The translations under genes were made by a program, and so were the position numbers. Below, one piece after another: positions 49,341 through 58,932 of a stretch of DNA of 64,000 bases. The notes under the pieces were generated by a model. That model was not told where the DNA came from. It was given only the letters and a program-made list of their open reading frames with translations, and searched no databases. How positions within the stretch are numbered: the first letter of the stretch is position 1; the number at the start of each line of letters is the position of its first letter. Origin of the DNA: Actinoallomurus liliacearum (GTDB taxonomy: Bacteria; Actinomycetota; Actinomycetes; Streptosporangiales; Streptosporangiaceae); NCBI RefSeq assembly GCF_039542035.1, contig NZ_BAABHJ010000040.1:558001-622000 (forward strand), read 5' to 3'.

Positions 49341-50501
49341 TCACCCCTCTCTCGCCAGCCGCAGCAGCTCGCTGCGCAGGTCGTCCCCGTTGTTGCTCGC
49401 GCGGATCTTCTCCAGCGCCTCCCGGGTGTCCTCGTCGACGTGTTCGGGCACGTGCACCTCGACGGTCACCAGCAGGTCGCCCTTGGTGCCGTCGCGTCGC
49501 GTCGCGCCCTTGCCGCGGACGCGGAACGTACGGCCGTTCGGGGTGCCCGCCGGGATCCGCAGGGTGACGGGCTGGCCGCCCAGGACCGGCGCCTTGATCT
49601 CCGCGCCCAGGGTGGCCTCGGGGAAGGTCACCGGGACGGTGACGGTGAGGTTGTCGCCGGAGCGGCCGAACACCTTGTGCCCCGTGACGTGCACGACGAC
49701 GTAGAGGTCGCCGCTGGGCCCGCCGTTCTCTCCGGGCGCGCCCTTGGCCTTGAGCCGGATGCGCTGGCCGTCGCCGACACCGGCGGGGATCCGCGCCTGG
49801 ATCGTGCGGGTGCTCTGCGCCCGCCCGCTGCCGTGGCAGGTGGTGCAGGGATCGTCGACCACGAGGCCGCGGCCGTGGCACTCGTGGCAGGGCTCGGAGA
49901 AGGCGAACCCGCCGGCGTTGCGGCTTTCCTGCCCCGTGCCCTCACAGCGCGGGCACACGCGGGGCACCGTGCCGGCCTTCGCGCCGGTGCCCCGGCAGGT
50001 GGGACAGGCCGCTTCGCTGGTCAGCCGCAGCGGCACCGTCTTGCCGCCGAGGGCCTCGCTGAAGGTCAGCGTGACCTCGGTCTCGACGTCGGTGCCGCGG
50101 CGGGGCCGCCGGGTGGCCTGCCCCCGGCGGCCGCCGCCGAAGAGCCCGCCGAAGAGGTCACCGATCCGCTCGCCGGTGCCGGTGGTGCCCCCGGTCTGGC
50201 TGCCGAAGAGGTCGCCCAGGTCGAAGCCGAAGCCGCCCTGGGCGCCGCCACGCGGCCGAGGGCCGCCGAAGAGGCTGCGCGCGTCGTCGTACTCCTTGCG
50301 ACGCTTCTCATCCGACAGCACGTCGTAGGCCTCGGAGATCTCCTTGAACTTCTCCTCGGACTCGGCGTCGCCGCGGTTGGCGTCCGGGTGGTACTGACGC
50401 GCCAGCTTCCGGTAGGACTTCTTGATCTCGTCCTGCGTCGCGGTCTTCGGAACACCGAGAACCTTGTAGTAGTCCTTCTCGATGAAGTCCTTGGTGCTCA
50501 C
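49341..50501 (-). CDS. dnaJ: Chaperone DnaJ
   Basis: 386 residues. J-domain with HPD (YHPDANRG near 40), a G/F-rich region, and four zinc motifs CPTCRGTG, CPRCEGTG, CHECHGRG and CTTCHGSG. The C-terminal substrate domains follow. It stimulates DnaK ATPase and delivers clients. It has the DnaJ1 layout usual next to grpE and hspR. Confidence 0.97.
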   Translation of the reverse strand: MSTKDFIEKDYYKVLGVPKTATQDEIKKSYRKLARQYHPDANRGDAESEEKFKEISEAYDVLSDEKRRKEYDDARSLFGGPRPRGGAQGGFGFDLGDLFGSQTGGTTGTGERIGDLFGGLFGGGRRGQATRRPRRGTDVETEVTLTFSEALGGKTVPLRLTSEAACPTCRGTGAKAGTVPRVCPRCEGTGQESRNAGGFAFSEPCHECHGRGLVVDDPCTTCHGSGRAQSTRTIQARIPAGVGDGQRIRLKAKGAPGENGGPSGDLYVVVHVTGHKVFGRSGDNLTVTVPVTFPEATLGAEIKAPVLGGQPVTLRIPAGTPNGRTFRVRGKGATRRDGTKGDLLVTVEVHVPEHVDEDTREALEKIRASNNGDDLRSELLRLAREG

Positions 50502-50537
50502 CGGCGTCCCTTACCTCTTTCGCTGTGGGTCTTCGTC

Positions 50538-51230
50538 TCAGTCCTCGCCGTCGCCGCCGGGCTCGGCGTCCGGCTTCGCGCCGTCGGCCGCACCCGCCGT
50601 CTCCGGCTCCGGCTCCGACGCGGCCTCCGCCTCCGAGCCGAGGTCCGCGGTCGGCTCGGCGACGGCCACCCGGGCGGGCCGGAGGGTCCGCTCGCCGATG
50701 CGGTACCCCGACTGCAGGATCTGCACGGCCGTCGGCTCGGTGACCTCGTCGGAGTAGGAGTGCATCAGAGCCTCGTGGACGTTCGGGTCGAACGGCTCAC
50801 CGGCCTCCCCGAACGACTCGAGCCCGAGCTTGCCGACGATGCCTTCCAGGGACTCGGCGATCTGCTTGAACCCGCCGGTCAGCTCCTCGTGCTCCCGGGC
50901 GCGGCCGATGTCGTCGAGCACCGGCAGCAGCTCGCCGAGGACGTACGCGAGGGCCTGCTCGCGTACGGCCGCACGGTCGCGGTCGACCCTCTTGCGGTAG
51001 TTGGAGTACTCCGCCTGCAGCCGCTGAAGGTCGGTCGTGCGCTCGGACAGCTCCTTCTCGAGCTTGGCCGCCTTGCCGGCGTCCGCACCGGAGGGCGCTT
51101 TCGCGGTGGGGGACTCGGGAGCCGGCGTGGCCGCCGGCTCCCGAACCTCACCGGTCTCGGGATCGATGCGCCGCTTGTCGCGGATCACCGGGCCCTGGCG
51201 CTCCTCGGCGTCGTCACGACGCTCCGTCAC
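50538..51230 (-). CDS. grpE: Nucleotide exchange factor GrpE
   Basis: 230 residues. A disordered N-terminus, then a long coiled-coil (KLEKELSERTTDLQRLQAEYSNYRKRV in outline), and the beta domain with the signature FDPNVHEALMH ... VLQSGYRIGERTLRPARV. The acidic C-terminal tail is longer than in most homologues. It releases ADP from DnaK. Confidence 0.96.
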   Translation of the reverse strand: MTERRDDAEERQGPVIRDKRRIDPETGEVREPAATPAPESPTAKAPSGADAGKAAKLEKELSERTTDLQRLQAEYSNYRKRVDRDRAAVREQALAYVLGELLPVLDDIGRAREHEELTGGFKQIAESLEGIVGKLGLESFGEAGEPFDPNVHEALMHSYSDEVTEPTAVQILQSGYRIGERTLRPARVAVAEPTADLGSEAEAASEPEPETAGAADGAKPDAEPGGDGED

Positions 51231-51279
51231 GCTTCCTCCTCGAGTACCAGCTCGTCACGGTGTGCGGGGGACGCCCCGG

Positions 51280-53136
<1,857 letters not shown>

Positions 53137-53176
53137 GAGTTGGTTCCTCCGACTGTGAGCTTGCTAAGCCGATGAA

Positions 53177-53197
53177 GCTGAGTCCAGCAGACGCAAG
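53177..53197. promoter_or_regulatory. Degenerate HAIR site at the dnaK -10
   Basis: GCTGAGT-N7-ACGCAAG matches the HAIR consensus CTTGAGT-N7-ACTCAAG at most positions and overlaps the -10/start region. Confidence 0.6.
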
Positions 53198-53224
53198 GTT
53201 GCCAAACCGCTCCTGAAGTGTCAA
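53196..53224 (-). promoter_or_regulatory. dnaK promoter
   Basis: Read leftward: -35 TTGACA (53219-53224), 17-bp spacer, -10-like CAACCT (53196-53201). It is flanked by two HAIR-like sites, as expected of an HspR-repressed vegetative promoter. Confidence 0.75.
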
Positions 53225-53228
53225 ATGA

Positions 53229-53249
53229 CTTGAGTCCAGCGGACTCAAC
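53229..53249. promoter_or_regulatory. HAIR operator (HspR) upstream of dnaK
   Basis: CTTGAGT-N7-ACTCAAC, differing from the consensus only in the last base, immediately upstream of the -35 TTGACA. Confidence 0.85.
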
Positions 53250-53337
53250 TTTGCTGACTGGTACAACGAGCGATGCCCCCGCGCTTGTTCCCATCCACGG
53301 CGAAATCTCAGGCCCCTCGGTAAGAGGCGGCTCGCCG

Positions 53338-53417
53338 TACGTCGGCTCGGAGGGGCCCACGTGGGATCGGAACGCCTTGCGTCGGCGCGAAGCGCCCTAC
53401 GTCAGATCGGAGTGCCG
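53338..53417. repeat. Four degenerate 20-bp tandem repeats
   Basis: Four contiguous 20-bp units of the type TACGTCGGATCGGAAGGCCC (units start at 53338, 53358, 53378 and 53398). The core CGTSGGMTCGGA varies between units. The array runs into the last codons of the following leftward gene. Purpose unknown. Confidence 0.6.
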
Positions 53418-54145
53418 TCGGCCGATGGGCGGCGGCTCGCCGTGGGCGTCGGCGTATCCCACGACCAGCTCCGCTGGTAGATGAAGTAGAGGCCGCTGAG
53501 CCGAAGAGCCCTGGCGAGCAGCCCCACACGCAGCGTGCGGACGCCGCCCGACCCCGGCCACGGGTCGAAGACGGTGACGGTGCCCCGCGCCCGGTCGTAT
53601 CCGACGGCGACCACCATGTGATCCACCCTCTGGCCGGAAGGAATGTCCTGGTGCCAGGGCAGCCGCTCGGCCCAGACGGCGAGCATCGGCGCCCGGCGCA
53701 GTACGCCGACGTCGTAGGCCACCTCGCGCATCACGAAGTCGGGTTCGCTGTCCGGGCCTCCGACGTTGTTGACCAGATAGGGGGTGTCGTGCAGATAGCC
53801 GTTGACGGCCTTGTAGAAGGCCTCACCCGAGTACTCCCCGTCCGAGGTCATCTTCATCTTGGCCGCCATCGTGGACTGGCTGACCTCGATGCCGAAGCTG
53901 GACAGGCTGAGTACCGCCGCTGCGGGCGCTGCGTAGTAGGGGTTCTTCTGGTAGCGCGCCTTGAGCGGCAGGACGGAGCCGGTAGGCGGGGAGGGGGATG
54001 GGGACGGGGTCACCGACGGGGGCGGGGTCGACGTGGTTCGGCCGAGTGTCCCGACCCCCACGATGCCGACCACGCCCGCCACGGTGATCGTGGCGGCGGC
54101 CGCGGTCAGCCCGATGACCCATCGACGGCGTGACGTGCTGGACAC
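53402..54145 (-). CDS. C39-like peptidase homologue lacking the catalytic cysteine
   Basis: 247 residues from a GTG at 54145 with AAGGAGG upstream. A membrane anchor is at about 10-34, then a Pro/Ser linker, then a papain-like Peptidase_C39_2 domain. Relative to its paralogue at 55427-56140 it keeps H176 (DHMVVAVGYD) and D194 (VFDPW). The active-site Cys (NCAPAA) is Ala (A72 in YAAPAA). It is therefore probably a binding or regulatory pseudoenzyme at the membrane. Its last codons overlap a tandem-repeat array. Confidence 0.7.
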   Translation of the reverse strand: MSSTSRRRWVIGLTAAAATITVAGVVGIVGVGTLGRTTSTPPPSVTPSPSPSPPTGSVLPLKARYQKNPYYAAPAAAVLSLSSFGIEVSQSTMAAKMKMTSDGEYSGEAFYKAVNGYLHDTPYLVNNVGGPDSEPDFVMREVAYDVGVLRRAPMLAVWAERLPWHQDIPSGQRVDHMVVAVGYDRARGTVTVFDPWPGSGGVRTLRVGLLARALRLSGLYFIYQRSWSWDTPTPTASRRPSADGTPI

Positions 54146-54409
54146 GCTGATCCTCCTTGACGACTGGCTCGATCGTGGCACCGGCCCACGGGTTCCGCGT
54201 CGGTTTCGACCTTGGTCGAAAGCCCGATGTCAGATGATGCGAAGACGCCGCAGGGCGGCCCGGGAACTCGCTGGGCGAGATCGGGCGACCAATGGGTGAC
54301 CGGCCCCGCGGTGGGTCCGCGCCGATGGCGTGGACCCGGCTGCGCGGCCGGCTCCTCTGACACCGGGACCGGGTGCGCGCCGCGCGCCCGGGGAAGGGAG
54401 GCCTGACGC

Positions 54410-55426
54410 GTGACCGACCTGACGCGGGTCGTCGGTGAGACCGGCGAGAACTCTTCGCCGGCACGGGAAGAGACTCCGGCCACGCCCGAGCATCGGCGCG
54501 GCCGGTCGCGCATGGGCGTCGGGGGCCCTCTGGCGCTGGCCGCCATCGGCGTGGCCGTCGCGGTCGCGCTGTCGGTCGGGTCGTCGGCGCCCCGGCCACG
54601 GCGGCACGCGCCGACCGGACGCGACCTCCTCCTGGCGACGGCCACCGCCGTGGACCGCCGGACGGACACGCCGACCGGCCGCTACTGGCACGTGGTCAAG
54701 ACCGGCCGGTACACGCTTCCCGCCGGGAGCAGCGTCGGCACGGACCCCATCGAGGTCCGCGTGCGGGATGAGATCTGGATCGCCGGGCCCGGCGGAGGGC
54801 GGAGCGTCGCGTACCGGCAGTGCCTCGGCACCCGTCCCCTCACACCGGCCGAACGGGCCGCGCACCTGGACCGGGCCTCGCAGGCGTGGCCGGCGGACTC
54901 CGCGGCGGCGCCGATCTGCACGGCGGGGTCCGGGCCCGCCGTACGGAACGCCGACCTCACGGCGGCCACCGACTACCGCCTCGCGGACGTCGCCGTGTCA
55001 CCGACCTGGCTGGACCACCTCTCCACCGAACCCGCCGTCCTGCGCCGGCAGATCGAGGCCAAGCTCGCGACGGCGCACCAGGGTGGCCTGGGCGTGTTCG
55101 GTCACGTCGTGCTGCCGCAGTTGACGGTCGACCTGCCGCTCCGTCCGGAGGTCCGCGCGGCGGTACTGCGGATGATGGCCGGACTGCCGGGCGTACGGGC
55201 GGAGGGCAAGGTGCAGGACGCGCTCGGCCGCACCGGAGAGGGCGTCACGACCGGCGGGCTCGGCCTCACCACGACGGAACTGCGCTGGATCGTCGACCCG
55301 CGCGGCGGCGGGATCCTGGGCGTTCAGGAGGTCGCCACCGGTCGCGGCCGCCGCCCGGCGGGAGCGGTGGTCGCCGAGAAGGCGTACGCGTCGGCGGCCT
55401 GGACGAACGACGCTCCAGGCGGCTGA
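54410..55426 (+). CDS. CU044_5270-family membrane protein without a partner sigma factor
   Basis: 338 residues from a GTG with GGGAGG upstream. A short cytoplasmic N-terminus, one membrane helix (about 37-60), then a large outer domain. It shares RYWHV near 85 and VRAAVLRMMAGLPGVRAEGKVQDALGRTGEGV, in outline, with the protein at 57572-58732. Family members usually follow an ECF sigma gene and may act like anti-sigma or sensor proteins; this copy has none beside it. Its stop abuts that of the C39 gene with no gap. Confidence 0.7.
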   Translation: MTDLTRVVGETGENSSPAREETPATPEHRRGRSRMGVGGPLALAAIGVAVAVALSVGSSAPRPRRHAPTGRDLLLATATAVDRRTDTPTGRYWHVVKTGRYTLPAGSSVGTDPIEVRVRDEIWIAGPGGGRSVAYRQCLGTRPLTPAERAAHLDRASQAWPADSAAAPICTAGSGPAVRNADLTAATDYRLADVAVSPTWLDHLSTEPAVLRRQIEAKLATAHQGGLGVFGHVVLPQLTVDLPLRPEVRAAVLRMMAGLPGVRAEGKVQDALGRTGEGVTTGGLGLTTTELRWIVDPRGGGILGVQEVATGRGRRPAGAVVAEKAYASAAWTNDAPGG

Positions 55427-56140
55427 TCAGGTGTAGATGTAGTAGAGGCCGGAGGGCTGGAGGGCCTTGAGGAGCGCCGCCGCCCCGAGCGTGTGAGTGC
55501 CCCCGGTCGGCCGCCACGGGTCGAAGACGGTGATGGTGCCCTTCTTCTGGTCGTAGCCGTACGCGACGATCAGGTGCCCGATCTTGCGGCGCGAGCCGAG
55601 GCCCTTGTTCCAGGGCAGGCGTTCCCACCAGACCGCGACGAGGGGCGCGCGCCGCAGGACGCCGACGTCGTACGACACCTCCTTCATGATGAAGCCCGTG
55701 CCGCTGCCCGACCAGCCGTCGAACGTGAGCGAGTAGGGCGTGCCGCGCAGGTATCGCGTGAGGGCGGTCATGGCGTTGTCGCCGGTGGTGCCCTTCGGGT
55801 ACCTCGTCTTCATCGTCCGGGCCAGGGCCGACTGCCGGACCTTGATGTGGAACGTCGACAGGCTCATGACCCCGGCGGCGGGCGCGCAGTTGTACGACGT
55901 CGCCTGGTACTCCTTCGTCATGCGGAGCCGGTGGGACGCCGGCGGGACCGCGACGGCCGGAGACGCCGACGCGCTCGGCGTGGGCGCCGGCGCCGACGCC
56001 GCGGTGACGGGGCGGGTGCGGTCGGCCGAGCGCCGGGTCTCCCCGGCGCCGGTGGTGCACCCCGCGAGGACCAGCGCGGTGGCCGCCGCGAGCCCGGCGA
56101 CCCACCGACCACGCAGCACCCTGTGCAACTTTGCTCCCAT
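55427..56140 (-). CDS. C39-like cysteine peptidase lipoprotein (active-site residues intact)
   Basis: 237 residues from the ATG at 56140; a longer start at 56188 is possible. The lipobox LAGC is at 28, then an Ala/Pro/Ser-rich linker and a Peptidase_C39_2 domain with C85 (YNCAPAAG), H189 (GHLIVAYGYD) and D207 (VFDPW). It would work outside the membrane. It is paralogous to the cysteine-less protein at 53402-54145 over the whole domain. Substrate unknown. Confidence 0.75.
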   Translation of the reverse strand: MGAKLHRVLRGRWVAGLAAATALVLAGCTTGAGETRRSADRTRPVTAASAPAPTPSASASPAVAVPPASHRLRMTKEYQATSYNCAPAAGVMSLSTFHIKVRQSALARTMKTRYPKGTTGDNAMTALTRYLRGTPYSLTFDGWSGSGTGFIMKEVSYDVGVLRRAPLVAVWWERLPWNKGLGSRRKIGHLIVAYGYDQKKGTITVFDPWRPTGGTHTLGAAALLKALQPSGLYYIYT

Positions 56141-56407
56141 ACGACGGATCGGTGGCCAAATGATGGCACGATCCGCCATTCGCGGCATTGACTTTCTTCA
56201 ACGGTGAAACCCGGAAAACCGGCCCGCGGGGAGTCGCGCGGATCGGCGGCGAGAACCGCGCGTCGACGGCCGGGCGACAGGCCGGCGTACGCCATGTGAA
56301 CAATGCGATCGCCCTGCTGAAAGGCGCAGTGCCCGTCTTGCCGGGGTCGGTCGCTTGTGAACTGTCGGCTCTCGTAAGAGCACAACTCAGAGCAGAAGAA
56401 GCAGAAG

Positions 56408-56426
56408 GACGCGGCTCGACCGCGTC
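56408..56426 (+). promoter_or_regulatory. Leader hairpin of the 63-residue protein gene
   Basis: A 7-bp perfect stem GACGCGG/CCGCGTC with a CTCGA loop, 27 nt before the ATG. The rest of the 56141-56452 gap holds the divergent promoters; I could not assign -35/-10 boxes with confidence. Confidence 0.4.
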
Positions 56427-56452
56427 GTTCCCACACAGTCAGGAGCACCCTG

Positions 56453-56644
56453 ATGAAGAACAAGCGCAAGATCACTGTCAAGGTCCGAGCCGGGAACTCC
56501 AGGGAGGCCGACGCGATCGGCCACACCGCGATGCGTCAGGTCCACGACGGCCTCACCTCCCGGGAGACCGTCACCAGCACGACGCACCGGACGCTGCTCG
56601 GAGGCAGGGGCGAGAAGCTGACCTTCGTGGTCGAGAAGCGCTAG
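56453..56644 (+). CDS. Small basic protein of 63 residues
   Basis: ATG with AGGAGCACC upstream. The sequence is basic at both ends (MKNKRKITVKVRAG ... KLTFVVEKR), with a central helix, and has no cysteine or signal peptide. It could be a small nucleic-acid-binding protein; the family is not recognised. It is followed by a strong hairpin, so it is a separate transcript. Confidence 0.6.
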   Translation: MKNKRKITVKVRAGNSREADAIGHTAMRQVHDGLTSRETVTSTTHRTLLGGRGEKLTFVVEKR

Positions 56645-56659
56645 CACTCACGCCGACCG

Positions 56660-56696
56660 CCGGCCGTCACCCGAGATCCGTTCGGGTGACGGCCGG
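56660..56696 (+). terminator. 15-bp hairpin after the 63-residue protein gene
   Basis: CCGGCCGTCACCCGA pairs perfectly with TCGGGTGACGGCCGG across a 7-nt loop, 15 bp past the stop. Confidence 0.7.
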
Positions 56697-56761
56697 TACG
56701 TCCACTGGAGGCGCTGCCGAGCGGGTCGCTCCTAGGGTGAGAAGACGACGGGAGGAATCCG

Positions 56762-56887
56762 ATGGTCTGTGCTGATCTGCGCGGTGCCGCTGGACCCGGC
56801 GTCCTCGCCGCTTTGCCGCCGAGCAGGAGGTTCCCGCGATCCCACCGCTGCGCACCAAGCGGTGACCGGAGAACCGCCGTCGCGTGA
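56762..56887 (+). CDS. Possible 41-residue ORF in the sigma-factor leader
   Basis: ATG with GGGAGG upstream, ending 86 bp before the sigma-factor start. The product is Pro/Arg/Ala-rich with mediocre third-position bias. It may be spurious, or a short upstream ORF of the sigma operon. Confidence 0.25.
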   Translation: MVCADLRGAAGPGVLAALPPSRRFPRSHRCAPSGDRRTAVA

Positions 56888-56973
56888 GGAGGGATGGGGA
56901 TCCGCTGCTGCGGGGGAGAAGAGGTGACCGTCATCCACGCCAATAGATGAGGCATCAGATGAAGGAGCCCCCC

Positions 56974-57579
56974 ATGGTCGCTCCCCCCGACGCCGGACCG
57001 GACCTCCCGACCGACGCGTCGGTGGTGGAGCGGTCCTGGCAGGACCCGGAGCGATTCGGAGTCATTTTCGACGCGTACTTCGCGGAGATCCATCGGTACG
57101 TCGCACGCCGGCTCGATGTCGAAGTGGCCGACGACATCGCGGCGGAGACCTTCCACGTCGCGTTCCGGCGGCGGAAGACGTTCGACCTGACCAGGGGCAG
57201 CGCCCGGCCCTGGCTGTACGGCATCACGACCAATCTCATCGCCAAGCATCGGCGTACGGAGGCGCGGAGGTTCCGCGCCCTGGCGCGTCTCGGCGACGAC
57301 GGTCCGGCGAGCGGCCATGAGGAACGGGTCGCGGCCCAGGTGAGCGCGGAGCACGAGAGGGGCCGCCTGGCGCGGGCCGTCGGCGCCCTGTCCGCCGACC
57401 AGCGCGACGTGCTCCTGCTCGTCGTCCTGGCCGATCTCACCTACGACGAGGTCGCGCAGGCGCTGGACGTGCCGTACGGCACGGTCGCCTCGCGGTTCAG
57501 CAGGGCCCGGAAGAAACTGCGGAAGGCGCTGGGCGGGGTCGATCCCATGCTCGATCAGGAAGGATCCACCGATGGATGA
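56974..57579 (+). CDS. ECF RNA polymerase sigma factor
   Basis: 201 residues from the ATG at 56974 (AAGGAG upstream); earlier in-frame ATGs are not supported. Sigma-2: FDAYFAEIHRYVARRL and ADDIAAETFHVAFRR, WLYGITTNLIAKHRR. Sigma-4: ALSADQRDVLLLVVLADLTYDEVAQALDVPYGTVASRFSRAR (outlined). It overlaps the next gene by 8 nt. Its target promoters are unknown. The protein encoded next probably holds it at the membrane. Confidence 0.93.
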   Translation: MVAPPDAGPDLPTDASVVERSWQDPERFGVIFDAYFAEIHRYVARRLDVEVADDIAAETFHVAFRRRKTFDLTRGSARPWLYGITTNLIAKHRRTEARRFRALARLGDDGPASGHEERVAAQVSAEHERGRLARAVGALSADQRDVLLLVVLADLTYDEVAQALDVPYGTVASRFSRARKKLRKALGGVDPMLDQEGSTDG

Positions 57580-58732
57580 GCTCCAGGCCGTACGAGAGCT
57601 GTTCCCCGAGACCCCGCCGCCGGACGCCCGAGTGACCACCCAGGCCCGGCGGCGGGCGACCGGGGCCGCGCGGCTCCGCCCGCCACGACTGCGCTGGGCG
57701 CTGCCCGGCCTCGGCCTGGTCGCCGCGGCGACCGCGGTCGCGCTGGCCGTGGGCTCGACCGGCGGCGGGCCCACGCGGCCCGCGCCGACCTCCTCGCTGC
57801 CGCTCGACGGCAAGGCGGTGTTCCTGGCCGCGGCGGAGAAGGCCGAGAAGCAGCCGATGGGCGGCTACTGGCACTCCGACCAGATCTCCGGGCAGTCGTA
57901 CCTTCTCAAGGGCGGGTACGCCGTCATCGGCGCGCACAGCGAGACCTTCGAGTGGACCAGTGCCGCGGAGGGGGGCGGCGGTCGCTTCTACGGGCGGGAC
58001 CTGCCCATGCGGCCGGCGACCCCGGAGGACGAGGCCGTCTGGCGCCGGGCGGGGGCGCCGACGAGCGTCCGCGTCATGTCCAACGGCCACCCCATGACGT
58101 ACACCAGGAAGGCGGGTCGCTGGCAGGAGGACAAGGGCGGGCGGAAGTCCGGCGGCCGTTTCCTCGTCGGCCGCGGCGAGGGGCTGACCCTGCAGGAGGT
58201 GCTCAGGCTCCCCACCGACCCGGAGACGCTGACCAAGCGGTTCCTCACCTCCTCGTCGAGACGGCGTTCGGGGGGACCGCCGGGCCCGGGGAACCCGGTA
58301 CCGGCTCCGGTCAGCAACGCGTACCAGCTCGTCCTGGCGGCGAACCTCCTCGGGAGCGCGCCCCTGCCGCCGAAGGTGCGCGCCGGGGTGATGCGGGCGC
58401 TCGTCGCCCGGCCCGGCGTGCACACCATCGAGACGGCGACCGACGCGCTGGGCCGTCAGGGCGTCGCGCTCGCCGTCGACCAGCCGTCGTGGGGCTGGCG
58501 ACCGGGCCCCGACGGGAAACTCGTCAAGAAGGACGACGGCTATCGGACCCAGGAACAACTGATCTTCGACAAGAGGACCGGGGCCCTCCTGGCCGAACAG
58601 TCGGTCCTCCTGACACCCGGCGGTGAGTACGGGAGCCGCAAGCCGGGCTTCGTAATCGATTATCTGCTGCTGCGGAGCTCCGGCTGGACGGACCGCAAGC
58701 CGTCCCCGCCGTCGGCCCTGCCGTTCCGGTAG
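57572..58732 (+). CDS. CU044_5270-family membrane protein paired with the sigma factor
   Basis: 386 residues. A short acidic N-terminus (MDELQAVRELFPETPPPDA) typical of the family, one membrane helix (about 45-67), and an outer domain with WHSDQISG and VRAGVMRALVARPGVHTIETATDALGRQGVAL, in outline. The stop/start overlap with the sigma gene indicates coupled expression. It probably acts as anti-sigma factor or as the extracytoplasmic sensor; no zinc-binding anti-sigma motif is present. Confidence 0.78.
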   Translation: MDELQAVRELFPETPPPDARVTTQARRRATGAARLRPPRLRWALPGLGLVAAATAVALAVGSTGGGPTRPAPTSSLPLDGKAVFLAAAEKAEKQPMGGYWHSDQISGQSYLLKGGYAVIGAHSETFEWTSAAEGGGGRFYGRDLPMRPATPEDEAVWRRAGAPTSVRVMSNGHPMTYTRKAGRWQEDKGGRKSGGRFLVGRGEGLTLQEVLRLPTDPETLTKRFLTSSSRRRSGGPPGPGNPVPAPVSNAYQLVLAANLLGSAPLPPKVRAGVMRALVARPGVHTIETATDALGRQGVALAVDQPSWGWRPGPDGKLVKKDDGYRTQEQLIFDKRTGALLAEQSVLLTPGGEYGSRKPGFVIDYLLLRSSGWTDRKPSPPSALPFR

Positions 58733-58826
58733 CCGATCGCGGCTCGTCACGTACGCGGCCCGTGCCTCGTCAGAGGCGCAGGCCGCTCGTATCGTCGGTG
58801 TAGGGCCGCGAGAGGTCGGGCGGTGG

Positions 58827-58855
58827 TGACCAGGGAAGCTACTGCTCGGTAGAAT
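58827..58855 (+). promoter_or_regulatory. Promoter of the Fe-S oxidoreductase gene
   Basis: -35-like TGACCA (58827-58832), 17-bp spacer, -10 TAGAAT (58850-58855), 78 bp before the TTG start. Confidence 0.5.
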
Positions 58856-58932
58856 CCGGAGTCCCATGTCGATGGCTGTCAGTTGCCGGCCGTACGCTGA
58901 TTGCCAACGCCGTACCCCAGGAGGACGGAACA

